A DNA stretch of 64,000 nt from Limanda limanda. Taxonomy: Eukaryota > Chordata > Actinopteri > Pleuronectiformes > Pleuronectidae. The translations under genes and the position numbers were made by a program. Under the pieces are notes generated by a model that saw only the letters and a list, made by a program, of their open reading frames with translations, ran no database searches and was not told the DNA's origin. Positions 60,779 through 64,000 of this stretch are shown in pieces. The stretch spans positions 4,809,406-4,873,405 of the forward strand of contig NC_083649.1 of assembly GCF_963576545.1 (NCBI RefSeq), in the 5' to 3' direction. The first letter of the stretch is position 1; the number at the start of each line of letters is the position of its first letter.

Positions 60779-63550
60779 AGACGCCCCCCCGGCTCTCAAC
60801 ACACTCCCAAAGGAAACTCATACCTTCTCTAAAGACGCCCCCTGTAGGCGGGGAGAGGCCCTGCACTCTGTCCTCACCGGGTCAGTGAGCTGCGGAGGAG
60901 TATCGTGCCTTTCTTTTCTAAATCTCTTCTCCTTTTTCAGTTTTTTCTCATTCCTCCTCCTCCTCCATCACCCAGGATTTGTCTCATATTTGAAAGGGGC
61001 GGATAAATAAGAACAATTTTATAATTTGATTTAATAAATTACACAGGTTCTTATCTTCTACCAGGACACAAATCATTTTTCAGATTTCAGTGATAATTTG
61101 CAGATAATGTTACTAAATGTGAGAAACTCTACGCAGAAAGAAAACTACAGTAAAACTTATTATTTTAAGAAAGTAATATGAATGGATTTGGACGGTTTCA
61201 GATCAGACGGTCGATGCCACTGCGATGTCGTGTGTTCGGTACGAAGCTCGAACCAGGAAGACGTTAGTTTGATGATTTCTCTTCATACCAGCATTTAAAC
61301 AACAAAACTCACTGGGACTCACAGATGTGTTCAGATGTTTGAGGGAACAAAGAGTTCAAGAGCCACAAAAAACAGATTCAGAGGAAATATTATAAGATAA
61401 ACTACTGCTCCACAAATAAACTAAAATAGTTTTCTACTTAAAGTTATGAGACAAGAGTCGATGGGACAAACACATCTGTTGGATCTTGTTCTTTTACTAA
61501 CTCAGCTGAGCAGCTTTCAACAAAGATATCCGAGTCGTCAGTGGCTGATTCGTTAGAATTTGACTCTGTGTCGAATTAATTCAGGATAAAGTTTCAACAC
61601 AACACGCTGGTGTCTGGGAAAGATTCTGCGTCTCGTTACTCTGAAGCATGAGCGCTGTGTCGCTTCAGTTTACCACAAGATTGTTGTGATTACATTTTTT
61701 TATAATGCGTAGAAAATCGTCTCTGTGAGAATTTCCAACTGTCGTGCCGTGTTTTTTTAGGGTCCGATTTTTTCATCGTCTTACTTGTGCCTTAAACGAC
61801 GCAGCCTCCTGCAGTGTTTTAACGTGCAGCTGCTTTTGATCGGAATCCTTTATCGTGAACTCACTGGTCACAACCAGAATCCACAGATCCACACGGCTCT
61901 GTGCAGCCAGGCCTCATCAGAACGAGTTCCTTCTTCACGATCAACCATGAAACCAAACCAGCAATCGAGGAATTTATAATGAACACAGCCTCGCTAACCG
62001 TTCCCCCCTGTTTCCAGTCTTTACGCTAAGCTAAGCTAATCGTCCTCCTGGCTGCAGCTTCATATTCAACCGACTAACATGAGAGTGGCATCGATCTTCT
62101 CGTCTAACTCTTGGTAAGAAAGGAAAAAATTACAGATGTTATAATAACGAGATCTGTATAAAAAAAATATAAGGAAAATTATATTATTAGTAATAATAAT
62201 ATTGTAATATCTCACAGGCGGTTTTCTCTCTCTTATTGAGACTCCTCACAATTGGATGATTATTGATTCTATGCAACAGAGTTGATATCTGGGCCGGACG
62301 ACAGCATGTTATGAACGTGCAGCTTCAACACGAACCAAACGTCCGGTCGTCTCCACACTCCGATCAAACACACGCCAGCGGCGGGCGAGGCTGGTCCTCC
62401 CCCCCCGACACGTGAGCTGGGACCGCACACGGTTACACAAACAAGGGAAAAGTGGCAATTTTAGTCGAGCGATAGAAAAGTCTTGATCGAGAATAATAGA
62501 TCCTTTTTGCATTTAAATTTGTAGAACTCTGCTTATTGTTGTTGTTGTTAGTTTTCTTTGCACCAACATGCTCGGAGACGCCTGAAGGGAGACGTGGTGC
62601 GAACACACACAGTCTAACTTTGTTTTTTGTTTGTTTTTTTCCTCTTGTGTTGTTGGGATGTTGGCAACTCCAACGTTTCCAGTAATGTTTGACTGGTGGT
62701 CGGTGGAGGAGCAGTGACAGTTAACACTGAGGTAATGTGCAGTTTGAACACGCCTTTATTTTGGAAGGAGGAAACCATCCTGAGCTGCTAGCTAGTCCAA
62801 TTTAAAAAAGAATCTATACTGTCATAGTGAAGCACTTTCTGACGTCTTCTTATTCCTTTTCAGTATTGTGGATGCTACGTTGTTTGTCCGATATTTCTCG
62901 TTTGACGTTCTGTTTACCAGCTATATTGGTATGAATACTTTTTCTTTTATCGGCTCTTGTTATTTAGCCTTAAATAGCCAGTGTAGTGTCTTTGATTGAG
63001 GTTGAGATGTGACCTTTATGAACGTATTGTTTCTTTGAGATATTAATAGTTTACAGAGAGCTTGGAGATGGATATCTGAACAAATAATAGCACAGCTTTT
63101 GTTTGTTGTTTCTTTGTTTCTTTTAATTTTGTTTTACTTTTTTAGATGTAGGATAAAGACTTATTAAACCGCAGTCGGATTCGATCAGAGGAAAAGAGAG
63201 ATATCTGTCAGCCACGTTGCTGTGTTCTCGTTGATCTCCTTGAGATCTGAATGACATCAAACTTATTTTTGAAGTTTGCATTTACCCTGTTGTATTAACA
63301 AATGAATATTATAAAAGTTAAAAAAAGAAAAGATCTCTTTTTCCCAACAGAGACGTTGTTTTTGTTTGTTAACTTGCTACTGGTCCTGATTCCACGTTAA
63401 GTCTGAATCAGAAATGTCAGCGTCAAACTGCCCATGGTTTTACAATGTAAGCTCTGCAGAGGCTGTCGAGTGTCATATTTACACACCAGTGGATGTTTAT
63501 CTGTATTTATTGTGTACAAATAAATGTGAAATAAAGATAGCTTACATGAA
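60779..63550 (+). other. fchsd2 3'UTR with polyadenylation signals
   Basis: No gene follows the fchsd2 stop. Two AATAAA signals at 63519-63524 and 63530-63535 are the best 3' end, giving a 2.8-kb 3'UTR. A SINE-like fragment lies within it at 61998-62115. Shorter isoforms may exist. Confidence 0.5.
61998..62115 (-). repeat. SINE-like interspersed repeat in the fchsd2 3'UTR
   Basis: Contains CCGTTCCCCCCTGTTTCCAG, CTTTACGCTAAGCTAAGC, GGCTGCAGCTTCATATTC, ACATGAGAGTGGCATCGATC and TTCTCGTCTAACTCTTGG in that order. From memory this is the abundant teleost repeat also seen in fragments at 3219-3712, here well preserved. Confidence 0.65.
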
Positions 63551-64000
63551 AGAAACTGAAAAGATTCTGTTTTGTTTTTGTCCCAGTTTAAACTTTTATT
63601 GTCACATCTAACTCTCGAGTTGATACAGGTACTTTTATTTTTATTTTATGACATTTTATACTTCTACTCCAACACAATTCAGAGGGCAGTTGTTTACTTT
63701 TTGCTCCATTGCTTATTTTACAGCTTAATTCATTTAGCTGATTCAGGTGAATTTTGAAAAATATAATAAACAATTTTGATTGTAAGTATATGGCTGTATT
63801 TACAACTGGTGTATTGACTGTATTGCAACAGCAAAGGGGATAATCAATAAATTGGCAATATATGCAGGGAATTATAGAAAAAGCAATATTTGATATCCCG
63901 TGCTTCTGTTATTTCTTTATGATTTTATCTATATAAGGTAATATAAGTTATTTAACTTTTGATACTTAGTATTTTATATTTAGATACAGATAATAGAACA
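63551..64000. other. AT-rich flank after fchsd2
   Basis: No gene, RNA or repeat could be supported. Confidence 0.5.

Overview
The window is nuclear DNA from a ray-finned (teleost) fish. The genes have many short exons with GT-AG introns, the intergenic space is long and AT-rich with large microsatellites, and several interspersed repeats look typical of percomorph fish. No prokaryotic, organellar or viral coding region was recognised, and I see no convincing tRNA or rRNA gene.

Layout: (1) 453-995 (+) is the last coding exon of a VPS37-family ESCRT-I gene, best matching VPS37D. (2) 996-10653 is its 3'UTR and about 9 kb of intergenic DNA with SINE-like repeats and a few complex, possibly conserved non-coding blocks. 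(3) 10654-11766 (-) is the main coding exon of an inward-rectifier potassium channel of the ROMK type (kcnj1), with a possible tiny 5' coding exon at 13448-13464. (4) 14282-15080 is a very large GATA array. (5) 16643-18316 (+) is an intronless TRIM gene (RING, B-boxes, coiled coil, PRY-SPRY). It lies between two same-orientation copies of one repeat family and is followed by a 1.15-kb polypyrimidine minisatellite. (6) 21723-29227 (-) is foxred1; 11 exons were resolved, giving 513 aa. (7) 32351-60778 (+) is fchsd2; 20 coding exons were resolved, giving 759 aa. (8) 60779 to about 63550 is the fchsd2 3'UTR, and the rest is AT-rich flank.

The genes do not form a functional system. They are unrelated housekeeping or tissue genes: endosomal sorting, epithelial K+ transport, a probable immune TRIM, a mitochondrial complex I assembly factor, and an F-BAR/SH3 endocytosis-actin adaptor. 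foxred1 and fchsd2 are head to head, with about 3.1 kb between their start codons.

The most informative non-genic content is transposon biology inside fchsd2. Four hAT-type insertions carry exact 8-bp target duplications, and two of them retain only a BED zinc-finger ORF. A 463-bp element has inserted 7 nt after the exon 19/intron boundary and duplicated part of the splice donor. Other notable items are a duplicated promoter-proximal block upstream of fchsd2, nested segmental duplications in foxred1 introns, and a ROMK channel lacking the lysine linked to pH gating. I did not find evidence for a wholly new biological system.
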